64,000 nucleotides of DNA from Allodiplogaster sudhausi (GCA_945643635.1 CALZFC010000021.1:2052001-2116000), one strand, 5' to 3'. Counted from the stretch's first letter, positions 20,601 through 33,808 are shown. Program-made: numbers and translations. The notes: generated by a model not told the origin, from the letters alone.

Positions 20601-20836
20601 GCATATTGCAACAGCATTATAAGGGTGAAACAATTTTTTTTTAAATTATTGATGTTTATTTGAATTTAACTTCAAGCATTTTACAACTTCATTTTAATTT
20701 GTAAAAAAAAAAAGAAGCATTCTGACATCATTTACTAAATAAGAGAAACAAAAAAAACAAATCATATTTACCGGTCGGCGGTCTCCATTGAAGAGTCGCG
20801 ACTGCTTGGCATCTTCTTCGTGCGCTTCTTCAACAT
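8042..20836 (-). CDS. Large ankyrin-repeat protein, 28-exon gene
   Basis: Exons, in order: 20772-20836, 19020-19298, 18745-18848, 17874-18037, 16030-16117, 15772-15871, 15513-15591, 15253-15344, 14920-15089, 14409-14502, 14216-14309, 14041-14131, 13555-13748, 13297-13353, 12336-12440, 11988-12146, 11430-11547, 11219-11380, 11061-11089, 10823-10987, 10604-10728, 10419-10540, 10125-10312, 9881-10084, 9543-9823, 9008-9193, 8771-8895, 8042-8268. Codon phase agrees at every junction, giving about 1290 residues. An Ala/Ser-rich stretch (about 22-114) is followed by ankyrin repeats (about 205-443), for example QTPLGVAVRAQCSELIGLL and DDDGNTPLMLAV, interrupted by a Cys-rich insert CHCKGNC. Long helical regions follow, then a CETC motif and a basic Ser-rich C-terminus. 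Ankyrin repeats bind proteins; I do not recognise the family, so function is unknown. Exons 5, 20 and 28 have alternative ends, and some donors are weak. Confidence 0.75.
8580..8690. repeat. GA microsatellite in intron
   Basis: Nearly pure GA run with GAAA interruptions, in the intron between the last two exons of the ankyrin gene. It creates long spurious Leu/Ser frames on the other strand. Confidence 0.95.
12687..12739 (-). pseudogene. Strongly decayed tRNA-Gln copy
   Basis: Retains the 5' acceptor strand (GTCCCGTGG on the minus strand) and scraps of the anticodon and T arms. Third and most decayed member of a tandem group. Confidence 0.55.
12814..12890 (-). pseudogene. Decayed tRNA-Gln copy
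   Basis: Clear relative of the intact gene 150 bp away, but with an insertion between T arm and anticodon arm and a damaged anticodon loop. The flanking sequence (GGTGATAAACTGATT, and ACACGTTAAC after the 5' end) is also shared, showing tandem duplication. Confidence 0.8.
12963..13034 (-). tRNA. tRNA-Gln(CUG)
   Basis: Complete 72-nt cloverleaf: acceptor GGTCCCG/CGGGACC, A box TGGTGTAGCGG, anticodon loop CTCTGAA (CUG), T loop TTCAGAT and discriminator T as usual for Gln. TTTT lies a few bases after the 3' end. It sits in the intron between ankyrin-gene exons 14 and 15, on the same strand. Confidence 0.95.
15690..15772. repeat. CT-rich tract in intron
   Basis: Impure CT microsatellite directly next to ankyrin-gene exon 6. 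Read on the gene strand it is a GA run after the donor GTGAGTG. Confidence 0.85.
19371..19440. repeat. GA microsatellite in intron 1
   Basis: GA run just upstream (gene strand) of ankyrin-gene exon 2, so that exon is preceded by a CT-rich stretch on its coding strand. Confidence 0.92.
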
Positions 20837-21458
20837 AAAAGTCGCTCGCAGAGGGCAACAATAATGAATTATTTATCAGATTCATTTAAATTTTTATGAT
20901 TATCAATGCACATAACGTTAGAGGAAATTCATAAGACATAAACATGAATTGAACTGTGTTGCATCTTGTTGAAGGTAAGACTCAAGACGGTGCCTGACAC
21001 ACATGCATACATGTCACTGTTCAGATTTTCCATAAGCCACAATAATGTTCAAACTACAAGGACGTACAGTGGTGTCGATCATTTCTTCCGCTTTCGTCGA
21101 CGGCTAGAAATTATGGCTGAACCTGTCGCCAGTGGCGAGCTATCCTATAATATGTAATCTAGTAGGGAATATTAGTATTTAAAAAATAACAAAAGCAAAC
21201 GACGGCAGCGAAAAGTAAAACACACGTCGACTACTTTAACAGTCACGTCATTGTGGCAGTTTGGACTTTGCGCGCATGAATTAGAAACGAATGAATGCAA
21301 GCACCTTTTATCGTGGCATATTACAAACGATTAAAAGGTGAAGAGCAAAAAATGATATGCTACACAGATTATGCGGATCTTTGTGGAGCAGTTGTGGAAA
21401 AAGCAGAAATGGGGAAGTAGTAGATATTCTATGGAGTCTATCGATGAAGGGAAGAAGA

Positions 21459-21499
<41 letters not shown>

Positions 21500-21599
21500 T
21501 GTCCAGATTGACATTGCCAACTGGCACATCGGATATCAGCTTCTGCTTCGCCACCGGATGCGCCGGTGGATCGAGGTCGCGGCACAGCAGAATGCGCAG

Positions 21600-21805
21600 A
21601 TGACGTTTAGAGAAAGAGATAGAAGAGGGTGAGAAACAGAGAGAAATAGAGACAGAAAGATTGAGAAAGTGAGGGAAAGTGAAACAAAGAGAGCGAGAGA
21701 GAGCGTAAGAGAGAGAAATTGAGATTTAGATAGAGAGCGAAAGAGAGAGAAATAGAGAGAGAGAATGACAGAAATAGAGCGAAAGAGAGAGAAAAAGAGA
21801 GCGAC

Positions 21806-21846
<41 letters not shown>

Positions 21847-21848
21847 AG
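21600..21848. repeat. GA-rich tract, ~250 bp
   Basis: One of the longest polypurine stretches in the window: GA with AAT, GCG and GTGAG interruptions, almost no pyrimidines on the plus strand. Confidence 0.9.
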
Positions 21849-22094
21849 GACGTGCTTCGGTTAGAGCTCCCGTGCACTTCCCTTCTAACGATCGCCGATT
21901 CTGTTGCAGAGGGAGTGCGTGCCAAATAAATTGTAATGAACAAATTTGCTACTCCCTGCCGTCACACTGTTTACTCGTGCGCGTGTTCAATGACGAAGGG
22001 ATGCCTGTGTCACGCAGAGAATCTTAAAATCATTCATGACGCAATTCTGCCACACCCCCGCCCGTTCGACCGAGCCTGGACATGACAGACATCG

Positions 22095-22095
<1 letters not shown>

Positions 22096-22135
<40 letters not shown>

Positions 22136-22172
22136 CCTTTCTGACTCTCTCTCTCTCTCTCTGCCCTTGTCT
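22096..22172. repeat. CT microsatellite
   Basis: Two CT runs separated by GTCCCTTTCTGA. The opposite purine orientation to the tract 250 bp to the left. Confidence 0.93.
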
Positions 22173-24027
22173 CGTTCTCGCTCCTTTCCCTCTCTCTCAT
22201 CTCGCGCGTACCCGCTGAGAGTGGACACAGTTATTTTATGTTTCCTCGTAGGAGACCAACAAGATCACTGCAGAAAAATGGCGCATGTTGCGAATGAGTC
22301 AGCGGAGTAAGAGCAAGTCCGATCTTAAAATGCATTTAATGTTGTAGAAGAGTTGATCGAAACAACGTGAAATTTCCGATGATTGCGTGTTGATGAAGTA
22401 AAAGACATTCTCAATTTTCCGGAAAAGGCGAGAGCGATATTAGTTGCTCGAAGCAGCTGCATTTTTTGCCTTCTTCCTCATGTTCAATGGCTTACTTTCT
22501 TAACACTGAATTTGAAAATCACTCATCCTTGCCATAAAAGCGTATTGCAGGGTCGCCTAAAAATCAATTGCCAGCACGAAGCAAAAAAATTTTCAAACGT
22601 CCACTTTGGACGCATGATCGTACATATATCAAATTTTTTTTTAAATTATGAAATTCCTTTAAGACTAAAATAAGATTTGTTTTGTGAAATAAACATTCTT
22701 GATCTTGATTTTCACTTTGGTCGGTTATAAGACATAACAACAACATTCAGTTCTGAAGCTAGACAAAAAAGTTGGAAGAATACGTCATTTCCCATGCTTC
22801 ATGTCCTTAACGGATTAGGATTCCTTGAATGGCTCTGCCGCCTTTGCGATGTAATGATACACTCAACCATTCGTCAATTTTCAACGTTTTCTTCTTGCAA
22901 ATTAAGCGGATATAATCGAAGCGGCATAGAAGCACAACCAGCAGCGACAACTGAACGAGCGAGAATGAGCGAGTAATGTCCTATACAAGACTTCGGAATA
23001 GGAATCGAAATCGACAAATGTGAAAGGAGTAGTGCGCAAAAAGAGAAAGTCTAAATGAAAACAACGAGAGAGACGGAGAGAGCAGAGGCACATAAATCAA
23101 GCCTGAATTCACTGATTAAAAGCAGAGCAAATAATGATGGCATTCGGTATTCGCGTTCGTATGAATACGGTATGAATGGTCGATCTGGTCACTCTGACGA
23201 AAATGGAACTGTAGAGACAGAATACGGTAATGTGGGGGGGGGGAGAAAGCTTGCGGAGATGACACGGAAGATGTCTGGCCGTATCGAACGAAAGAAATTA
23301 TTGATTCGACTAAATTAGAAGAATAGGGAGGAGATGAGCTCTCCGCATACAAAGTAACCGGGTGCAGCAGAAGGACGAATCACAAAGAAAAGGGGACGTG
23401 GAAGAGAGATGTTTGAACGTGACCAAGGCTTGATCTACCTGCGAAATTCTCTTTTTAAAGGACTTGCACAATGGGCGCGAGCGATTTGAGTTTTTGATTA
23501 GTGAGGCATAATCGCTGAGAGCAGAAGAAGTTAGCTAAAATAAGCACAAATATCTTGTAAGCGACATCGTATAACCAGCATGAAGATTTTCTTGGAGTCG
23601 TGAGGGAGAGAGAAGGATAGAAAATTGCATGATGAATTTATGGTGATTGGGCGGCATGGGTGCCTAAAGGGGTTATTAGCATTTTTCTTATATTTAAATA
23701 GATGAGAAAGCAAGAAATCGATGCTAAGAACGTAGGCGACGAAAGGCAAATGTAATGATAAAATACGCGAATAGCAAAAGGGAAAACAGAGAAGATCTTG
23801 GCCATGAGAATGCGGGATAAGGAGAGAATGAGTGTGTTTCTTCCTTGTGATGCACACGGATGAGGCAGAGCACAACGAGGAATAAGGAAAGGGGTGACTC
23901 CGGAAGCCCAATTCAGTGGACAAGCGATGGGGAAGCCAGCCAGGAGAGCGAAAGGATACACGCATCGGAGGGAGGAGAAGCAACCCCTTGAATAGACGAG
24001 GATGCCTCAGCATATCGAGAATCATGG

Positions 24028-24106
24028 CAGAGAGAAAGAGAGAGAATGGGGGAGAGATAGAGAGAGTGAGGGAGAAGAGAGAGAGAGAGTGAGAGAGAAA
24101 GAGAGT

Positions 24107-24142
<36 letters not shown>
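24028..24142. repeat. GA microsatellite
   Basis: GA repeat with GGGGGA and GTGA interruptions. Confidence 0.9.
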
Positions 24143-24147
<5 letters not shown>

Positions 24148-25411
24148 AATGGCAAATCCATAAGTGCGGATTACTACACTGTCAAGATCTCATACATCTC
24201 TCGGAACAAAGAAAGTGCTAGTGCGAATAACAAAAGACAAAGTTGCAGAGGAGGCGGCATGGAACGAGGAGATTGCACACAGAAGAGAGATATATGCAGA
24301 TATCAGAGGGGAGTACTTCCAATGAATATCGACACATCAAGAAGCCCATGTCTATGAGGGGCAGCGAAACAAGAAAGAAAAGTAAAAGATAATTTAAAAA
24401 AAACAATGAGCCGGAAGAGACGCGATTCCAACCCGTTCCTCCTAGCGCAGATTCGTAAAGATGAAGAGAAAAGAATGCGCAACGATTTTTTTCTTCCTAT
24501 TTTACAGCAGCAAACAAAATTACATGAAACTATTCGAACAAATTATCAATGGCCTACACATAAATCAATCGTCTACAATAGATTTTAAAACCTGAATCTA
24601 GAACGAGGAAGTTGAACGGTGACTAAGGCATACACATTCATTCAGTTTGTGACGAAAACACAAGTCGAGTGCCACTTGTTCATGGACGAATGAGGATGGA
24701 GGTGGTGTGTGATTTAGAGGAAGGTTCGCGAGGCTTTTAACGAGAGAAAAACACGGATGAGGAGGGGTTATCTGAAGCCAAGTTGATGACTCGACTCCTG
24801 GCAACTTCCAGTGAGTGGTAGCCATGTGATGTGGTTGGAGAGGGGGAAGAGAGGGGGGGGGAAGAGGCTGATGAGAAGCTGGATTGCTGACTGGCCATGG
24901 ATGGATGAATCAGCCGCGCAGGGGAAACCTCCTACTCTTCCGTCATTCACTTCTGCCCACTCCATCCATCTACGAACGCACACCCGGGCGATACTCCGCT
25001 TGCTTCCCTGCAAAAGATGCTCGATCATCGATGTCACCGCGTGGAAGAGAGATAGATAGAGAGAGAGAGAGGGAATGAAGGGAAGAGAAACAGAGAGAAG
25101 GGGAAAGGGAGAGAGAAATAACGCAAAGAATTAAGTGAAATATCCGGGCTTGTTTGTCAAAACACATAATCATGTAATCATTTGATTGGCTTTAGCTACT
25201 AAATGAATCACGCATGAAGGCTAAATCCTGTCTGAAAGATTGCATGTGAGCTTTCGCTAAAAGTGTCACATTTTGGTGACAGAGAATTCCTTTAAAATTA
25301 TTCCATTTTACAGCTAAATTTTGAAGTTTTATAAGAATGGCTTAAAGTATTAGGTTAAATTTTTTTTACATTCTATCTGCAGTAATAAGGATAGAAAAAG
25401 AGGAAACTGAC

Positions 25412-28299
25412 CATTTCTCCGCTTGCAGATGACGACGACAACAATGACAAAGAGGAGGACGAGCAGGATGAGAGCGGCGCCGATGAGAATGTGCGTGAGA
25501 TCAAAGGAGCCGCCGAAGGGAGAGGCGCCCGAAGACGCGGGTCGGGTCGTCGTGACGCGAGGCGTCGAGGTGTACGCTGGCTGCGTCTGCGAGAAAGAAA
25601 GCATTGTTGACGCAAACAATTGGCTTATTTAATAATTTCTACATAAATTAAAACTAATTAGTGCTTGAGTATTCTTCCAACAAAACATACATATGCACAT
25701 ATGTATGTACATACATGTATGTTCATACCTTCCTGACCGCTACGCTACTCATACTGAATCGGAATCTTTGGAATGCTTCGGCTGATAAAATTGGGACCTT
25801 GGCAATATTTTTGGAAAAAAAAATTTTTTTTTACTGCTATCATGATGCTATCAGGGGGAGTTTAAAATGACCACTGTGATATATTAGTAAGTTTTCAATC
25901 TCAGAATACTTTTTTCATGTAGATTATTAAAAAAAAATAATAATAAAAAAATATATATATAGCGACCACCAGACCTGCTTCTGGAAGATGATGGTGGTGC
26001 CTGAGGAGGCGCCGGAGGCCTTCGTGGGTGCCGTGGTGGTGGTGGTCTTGGCCGTGGTGGTTGCTCTCTCCGTGGTGGTCGTCTGGCGGATGGCAGGCGT
26101 GCGCGCGTGCAGGACGGTCGTGGCTGTCGCGTAGTCCGCCATCGCCGGCACGCCTTCCTGGGCGCTTCCCTGGAGAAAAAAAAAGAAATTAGTACTTTTA
26201 TTTTGCTTACTTATATGAAAATGGCAAACATATTTTTTACAGTCTAATGGATATTAATTAAGTTTTCCCACATTTTAACGGACATTTTTCCATTTATAAA
26301 AATTAGTGAATATGACAAATTTTCCCTCCAATCCTTAATATTTTTACAATTGTTGCTATATTGTTTTCAGAAGACATTTCTATATACATTTCAAGAAACC
26401 CATAAGTTCTCTGTGGTATACTATATTTCTGTATGCATTCCTGCCTTGAAGAGCTTTGTCCATTCCCTTTCCACTCTCCAACTGACAGATTCCGCCACTG
26501 ATTGAGAGCAGGTCAGAGAGGAGACAGGCTATCATATCGTAAAGGCGCCGCAAAGGTCTCTATCAGTTCTGGCTCTCTCTCTTTCTCTTTCACTACCTCT
26601 CTCTCTCTCTCTTCTTTCTCTCTCCATTCCTTGCAACCTCTCTCCGGCAGGTCCCGCGGACTCCTTCCTCCATTCGTTCGGAGGCCTAGCCGGGCCGATG
26701 TTCCCATTGCTCTTCTTAGTAAACAGTGATAATTCAAGGGTACATGAGAATGTACATTCGGTCTCCTTCTGCTAGAGAACGATGTGTACTTGATTAACCA
26801 CTCGCCTGCTTATACAAAGGAGCTCGTAAGTTGAAGCAAGAATTCTGCCCCTTAAACCGATCAATACATATTCAGATTGTGCTGTTTCATTTTTCTTTTA
26901 CTTTTCCCACTTCAAGCCGTCTGTTGTTATACAGCGATATGTATGTAAGCTGATTTCTAATGGCAAGCATAGTGCAAGATTGATCAGCAGGCATTCTTCA
27001 AATATGACGTGATGCTTAAACTGCTCGTGACGTTCCGGTCAGGTGCCCCCTGCCAAGAGTGGAGAAGGGGAGAAAAGGGAAGACAGAGAGGAGAGCAAGC
27101 ATGGACTTGCTTGCTCTGCTATCACAACACCCCAGCATATGCAGAGCACGCATATCATATTCCACGTAGCAGCAGCATTCTCTTGGCACATGGAGAGGTC
27201 AGAGGACGAGAGGATGGGTACAGAGAGATAATGAGAGAGACTAGAGGGAAAGAGAAAAGTAGAGAAAGATGAGAGACCAGAGAATGAGATGGTGAGACAA
27301 AGGTGGAAAGTTGAATACATAGCGAAGTAATGGAGTAGTGCTTGGGTGCAAAGAGGTCTGGCAGAAGACGCAGGCTACCGCTCTCTCCCCCTGATCCTCT
27401 CGGTGTCATGTATCCCATGGCAAAGCAGGAGATCGTGTCCACTTGGCCAGAATGGCCAGGTCGTAAGGCAGGTGCGAGGAGTAGGGATTGGAAGAGCCTC
27501 GAGAATGAAGGGGAGCAAAAGAAAGCGATAGAGAGATCATAAACAGAGGGGGAAAGAAAGAGAGAAAATGGGGAACGTTGAGATGGTGGAAGAAGAAGAC
27601 TAATGGTGAGATTGTGCGATGATTTAGAGATGTGTATAAGTAGACAAATGGAGAGAGAGCGAGAAGAGAGGAGAGACAGTGAGAAAGATGAATGCAGAAA
27701 ACGATGATCAGCGCATGCATGGCTTCCCGGCTTTGGAAACACATTAGCGAAGCCACCCAAACTCAGTCTAGTCGTTCTACGCAGAATGATTCGTAATGTC
27801 GTGGGGGGAGGGCTGTGACATTTAGCGTGATTCAAAGGTGGTTTGCTTTAAGAAATTTTAATATGTATATATAGAGGGATCAGATGCATTCATGACGCCT
27901 TGCATTTAGACTGAAACAAAAAAATTGTAAATTGTGTTCTAAAAATATATATATCTTTATCTGCCGTCCTAGCTAGAAATGCATAGTATGCCTAAACATA
28001 AGCGTATTCTCATTATATTGCCTATACAATTATCGGGGCATAATAAACACGTCTGATATTGACAAAAAACTTAAATAAATAAATACAATAATTTTAAAAA
28101 ATTAAAGAAAAAAAGAAGAAGAAACTGTCCGAACCTCAGAGTCCTCGTCGTCAGGCGAGAAGCTGCCCGATCCGGCATCGTGGCCGACAACCTCGACGCG
28201 CTCCTCTTCGTCAGCTGACTGCGCCGAGACGGGCGAGGAGAAGGAGGCGAGGAGGAGAAGCAGCAGCCAGAGGCAGAGCGGTAGCTTCTTCCGCAACAT
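25412..28299 (-). CDS. Type I membrane protein with Thr-rich stalk (C-terminus not found)
   Basis: Three phase-0 exons: 28135-28299, 25975-26169 and 25412-25586. The first encodes a signal peptide (basic MLRKK, hydrophobic LWLLLLLLASF, likely cleavage after VSA) and an acidic segment with Ser-Gly pairs (DAGSGSFSPDDEDSE). The second and third are Thr/Ala/Pro-rich, like an O-glycosylated stalk. The third ends in a transmembrane helix (about 150-172, HILIGAALILLVLLFVIVVV) followed by CKRRN. The donor G|GTCAGT leaves phase 1 towards a cytoplasmic exon I did not find. The Ser-Gly acidic site plus short ectodomain resembles a syndecan, but the membrane segment does not match the syndecan pattern I know. 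An upstream in-frame ATG lies at 28335; 28299 gives the better signal peptide. Confidence 0.65.
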
Positions 28300-28681
28300 C
28301 CCGGCGGCAGATGAGGCGGGCGGCTTCAAACACACATTTTATTTTTTTTTATTCAAAGCAATAAGAATTCTCACACGAAGTTTATTTTCTGGTAGCAGCT
28401 TTTCGTGGGTTTTTTCTATGTAAATTCGCCACATTTTGAGAGTACAAAACTATAATTTTGTTTTCTTAATTTTTGTACAATTCATTTAAAACTTACTGTT
28501 TCTGTTAACCTAACATTAATAAATTAAACTTCTTTCCATTTCACCCAAATGTCATATCAACAATAAGAATTCATTTGATTCAGATGACTAGTCGTCAAAA
28601 TTTTCAATTCCATTCGTCACCTTTCTTGAATATTTTGGCGGGCGAATAATAAGTTTGGACACTTTTTGAGTACAGACTCAC

Positions 28682-28788
28682 CGAATAGACAGACGATCTG
28701 CTCAGCTGCGAGAAAAGTTGTCTAGGAGGTCGTTGAGGGAAGCAGATGTCTCTACGATAGGCGGTCTCAAATTCGTCAGCTTCCTCAA
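28682..28788 (-). CDS. Candidate isolated exon
   Basis: Strong splice sites (CATTTCAG|TT and TCG|GTGAGT) frame 35 codons including ADEFETAYRRDICFPQRP. It enters in phase 1 and leaves in phase 0. Its incoming phase fits the candidate exon at 41526-41610. Unrecognised; no downstream partner identified. Confidence 0.4.
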
Positions 28789-30539
28789 CTGAAATGGTCC
28801 TCCAGTTAACTATTGAAGTCGAAAAAGGAAATCGATGGCAAAATAGTGAAATTAGCCGAAGCAATTGAAAATCATGGCGATTCTTCAAAAATTTCGAGAG
28901 AAGAATATCGAACAGAAAACATGTCAAGTGTACATTTCGGCGTAAGCACTAGAGAAAACGCCTTCGCTAATCAATGGCACCGGAAGTAGCGAGTCATGGT
29001 TAAGGAAGGAATGAAACAGAGCATTCTTATGAACGGCTGGTTATCTCTCTCTTTCTGTGTTTCTTTCCTTTTCTCTCTTTCATTCAGTGACAACTGTTCG
29101 GTTGCAACAGGGCATGCATAATGAAGACAGTGAAGATGAGGAAGCGATAGGCTGCAAGGAGTGGTGTGAAGAGGCAGAAATACATAAGCAATGACAAAAA
29201 GAAAGACTGAAGAAAGTTCAACGGTAGAATGGAAGAGAAACTTAATAGAAGAGTGATATAGAGAGATTAATGAGTTAGCCTAAAGGGAGAGAATACTGAC
29301 GAACGAAACAGCAACTTGAAGTATGAGATAGTGAGAACCTTAAGTGATAGGCTGATATGGCCAACGGCTTTGATCGCGTCGGGTCAGATTATCGCGCCTT
29401 GCCCGAATTGTCCTTCCTTGGCCGGAACACACTACTTCTGGGTATCAGTAAAGAGGAAGAAGAGTACAAGGTCTCTCCGATTGCTAAGAGCCTCGCGATA
29501 AGCGTGCTTAGAGGTACGAAAAAGCAAAATACGTTGTTGCTCTGCTGGCTGCTTTGCTTCATGAAAATTTCATATTAAAGTCCTTGAAAGGTGAAAGTGC
29601 CTTGGAGCTTGCAAGGTCGGCTGGGTAGAGGGAGAGAAGAAGGAAGAGGAGGAGGAGGAGGGGGGGGGGGTGCATGAATTGGTGGGGATGAGTTGCGCCT
29701 TCAAGACCAAGTGAGGCAGCTTCTCCTTCCCTCGGCCTCCAGCGACGGTGAATCCGATTGTTTCGGATTAGATGAGCGAAGCAGCCGGAGGGGGGGGGAC
29801 GCAAGGGCTGGGTGGTCGGGCCGGCATTTTGGCGAGTTTCAGTGTGTGTTTGTCGCTGTGTGCTTCAGTGTTGGAGCAGCCGGTGTGGCGGATAACAGAG
29901 AAGAGGGAGTGAGATAGGGAGAGAAAGATTGAGGAAGGGTGAAAAGGAGAGTGAAAGTGAGAGAGAGGAGAGAGAAAGGATAAAGAAAGTGCTGATTGAC
30001 AATGAGTGGACATGAGGAAGACAACGGGCGCTTCACCAAAGCAACAATGCTCGAGTCTCGACACGCGAGAGAGTCGACCACGAAATATACTTCAGGCAAG
30101 GAGAGCGAAAAGGAGAGGGAGAAAGAGTAAGAGAGAGAGGAAGAGAGGAAAAGTAAGAGAGAACAATTGCTCATTCCCGTCTGACTAATTGGAACGGTGA
30201 CAGCTCGAGTTTTCTTCATATCTCATTTCTCAATTGCATGAGGCATGTGCCGAGGAGAGTAGTCGAAGTAGTATAATAAAATAAGAAGTCAGCAGAGTAA
30301 AAATAACATTCTTATAAGACAGGCATAGCGATCTGCTGCATAGAGTTGCTCCTCTTTTTCTAATGGGAAAGCAAAATGTTCGAACTTTAACCTCTGTACG
30401 CAACTTTCTTTGCCAAACATGTTTCGATCGATCCGTGAAATCGTTTTGTCTATTCTCTATGCCTTCCACATTCCCTCTCTCTCTCTCATTACAGTTCTCT
30501 TTCGCTGCATTCTGTTCCTTCTCGATGTGTCTCTAACAA

Positions 30540-31190
30540 GGGAAGCCCTCGAATAATTTTAGAGTTAACAAACACGCTAATATCAATCGAAATCTTATCT
30601 AATGTTATTGTGATATCCATTTTTGAAGTACTAACATAAAAAAATTGAATTTATCTCAAAATTGCTATTTTACGTCTAAAACGTTGACAATATGAATCAC
30701 CCATAATATTGGAATCGCCTGTCTGAAATGTGTAGAAACTTTTTGTGTTCGAACTTTTCAAAAACCCATTTCACCCGATTTTCTTTTAATGTTTTGTGAG
30801 GTTTTCTTTTAATGTTTTGCAACGTCAAGGTATTTCCCATTAATTTTTACTTACGTTTTCTTACATGAGATGTATAGAAGTTGATGAAAACGACTTTTGG
30901 ATTTGAAAATTAGGATCTTTTTTTTATGGGATTCCTTTAGTTTTGAACTTAAATTCTTTCGTTCTACTGGAGTCTTGTGAATGGACGCATAATTTCAACC
31001 TAGGAATCTTTTTTTGATTTTCAAAATTTCGACAACTATCCCGATAAAAATGGATGTCATATTCGTTTTCAGCGTGAAAAAGCTTTCGAATGATATATTT
31101 CGTGTTGCATATCTGCAAAATAAAATCTTCCCCTGCAGTACTTTTAAGTTTTCATCAGTCTAACAATATATATAGTACCGAATTTTCAGA
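30540..31190. other. AT-rich island
   Basis: About 650 bp free of GA tracts, with an 18-bp direct repeat (TTTTCTTTTAATGTTTTG at 30779 and 30802). Its ATATCATTCGAAAGC-like segment (minus strand, near 31090) recalls a stretch in the arms of the foldback element. It may be a decayed transposon; no terminal repeats found. Confidence 0.35.
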
Positions 31191-31382
31191 TATGTTATGA
31201 TAGTGGAATGGAATGAACAAGAATGAGAAAAGAGTCCCTCAAAAGGCTCCGTGAAGAAAGGCACACTAAGACACTGACATAATAGCGAGATGTGGCGAGC
31301 TGTTTCTCTTAGGGGGAAAGGGAGAGGTGACAGACGCTGAAAAGAAAGCTGTGGCGGGAGCTGTGAATATACACAGGTGTCG

Positions 31383-31413
<31 letters not shown>

Positions 31414-33720
31414 AAGAGAGAGAAAGAGAGAGGTAGTAGGAGAGAAATAAAAGAGATTGAACAAGTAAAGGAGTTAGAACACAAAAGACAAAGAGATAAA
31501 GGGTACAGAGAAAGAAAAACGAGGGGCAGATCCAACAACGGCTACTGATGCTGTTGTGGTTGAAGAAGAACGGGAATCGCGAGCATCATGGAAAATTTCT
31601 CTTCGTCTTACAGTCTCATCCTTTGCCTGTCTATCTTTTCTCCTCCCTTTCTCTCTTTATATCTCTCCACCCTTCTATCTCTCCTCTCGGGAACAGCGCG
31701 TGAGTCGGAAGATAAATTGCCGGGCACGACGAGGTGTCAAGACGAAGGTGGAGATGAGAAAGAAGAGAATCACTAGATAATAGGCGATTGGGCCACACCA
31801 GCTAACCATAAACTGGGCGAGAGCGGCCGTTAAACGGATTTAGTCAATTTGGCGCATAATTATAATGAACAGATAGCGGGTATTAAACGTCAAGATTATT
31901 TTCAATGGAAATTATAATAGCCTTCGAACTTAACGCTACTTGAGGTTTTCCAAAGCAGATATCATAGACAGCGCGATCAACAATCTCTTTATTTCTTACT
32001 CCTTCTCTTACTCTTTCATAAGCTCTCATTATTTCTTGCTTTCTCTCTGCCTATCTCTCTCTTTCTTGCTCTTGAACTTGGTATTTCTGTCTCTCACCCA
32101 TTTTATCTAACCTCCGGCACATTCCCGATCCAAAAGGAGTCGACTTCACTCTCATGTTCTCACTTTCCTATCGATATCTCTCTTTCTATGTCTTTCTCTT
32201 CGTCTCTCTCTCTATTTCTCTTCCTCACTCCGTCTCTCGGGCACTGATAAGAAAGAGAGTGCGGCGGCAGTTGTCCAAGTCTCCCAAACATGCACAAGAC
32301 AAAACCAAGTGGAAAATGCGCAAAAATGAAGTGTCAGTTCCTTGAACAGTGGGACTCTGGAATAATGGTACAGAATAACAGTTCACCTGCCCTTTGGCCT
32401 CGGTCGTCAGACAAGTTTTATGTGAAAGCTCGTCCATTTATGCTAGTTGGCAGTTGCAAAATGGCGAATGGATTGTGTGGAGAATGGCGCGAGAAATCAA
32501 TTGTGATCAATGCATGAACTGATATGACGAGCAGAGCTGAAAGAGGGGTGAAATTGAGATTGAGAGAGAGAGAGCGAGAGAAGAAGAGAGAGAGAGATGG
32601 AGAAATAGAAAGAGAGAGATAGGAAGTAGGCGAGGAAGTGGAAGTAGGTGCAAGTGATAGCCGCGGCCGATGCACTGGCGTCCAGTTCCGGTAAGCAGAC
32701 GAGGGCTTGTCAGCACTGTCGGGGAGAGAGAGATTGAGAGAGATAGAAAGAGAGAGACCAGGAGGGCTTGAGAGAGACGGAAGAACGAGACAAAGAGGGA
32801 TTCCGACTGACCGTTTACAACACAAAAACAGTCGACGGTCCGAGGAGGAATGAATCATCCCTCTCGCCGTATTCTACAGCGCGTGAAGAGATCCTATCAG
32901 AAGCAGCCATGCACGAGACAAACTCCACAAGAAAATGGTACGAGAGTCCTACGCTTCTCTCATTTGCCTCTTCTTCTTCCATCGTAGTACAACACAGGCA
33001 GGCTCCTGTTCATTTTCTCATCATCCCATGTTGCTTTCCTATTTCTCTCATTCACTCGCTAGAATAGTCAGAAGCGTCACCTCTTCCCTTTCCACATCTA
33101 ATGCCTCCGAAATTCGCAGCTTCTTCTTTTTCTCCCGGATCGCCATTTCAGAAAAAGAGCAAAACATGAGATCGAGAGGGAGAGAGAGATTAAGAGAAAG
33201 CTGCTGCTGTAAATGGAAGGAATGACACCACCTATGGAAGGAATATAAATTAGTCGCTTTCCTTCTCGAGAGGAAAGCGCCTAATTTTAAGAATGTAGGA
33301 ATTATATGTAAATAATTAACATAAAAACTCCATTGACTAGCGCAATAAAATAACTAACGTAAAGAGAAAAAAATATTTGGATTAATCATTTCCTAGAAAT
33401 ACTCTAGCAACGAGAGAGAGAAACAGAGAGACAGAAAAAAAGAAAAAGAGAGAGAGAAGGAGGGAGAGAGAGACTAAGGAGCTCGACGAATAGAACGTAG
33501 AGGAAAAATCAAGCGAGGCTGGTCATGCCCACTTAGTAGAAGAAATGCTATTAGTGAGAAGTAGCTAAAAAAGAAAGGCAAGTTACATAGAAGGACGGCA
33601 CATTCTGAGCATTCAGCCAAGAAAATGGTATGAAACAGAAAATAAGTTCAAGAATACAAGAGTGTTCATCTATCTGCATGTCTGTTCAAGAAAAAAATAT
33701 ACCCGACTGTGAACGGATAG

Positions 33721-33721
33721 A

Positions 33722-33768
<47 letters not shown>

Positions 33769-33808
33769 AAGATAGACTGAGATAAAGAGAGAGAGGGAGA
33801 GAAAGAAA
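33721..33808. repeat. GA microsatellite
   Basis: A pure GA stretch at about 33737-33765, with imperfect GA on both sides. Confidence 0.93.

Larger units (their letters stand above)
20837..25411. other. Intergenic, microsatellite-rich
   Basis: No supported gene. It holds GA/CT tracts at 21450-21495, 21600-21848, 22096-22172, 24028-24142 and 25048-25122. The missing cytoplasmic exon of the membrane protein that starts at 28299 should lie here, but I could not find it. Long Ser/Leu frames are readings of the microsatellites. Confidence 0.6.

Noticed and set aside
25412..28299. Firm identification as syndecan
   Set aside because: The membrane helix and missing tail do not allow it; only general architecture agrees.
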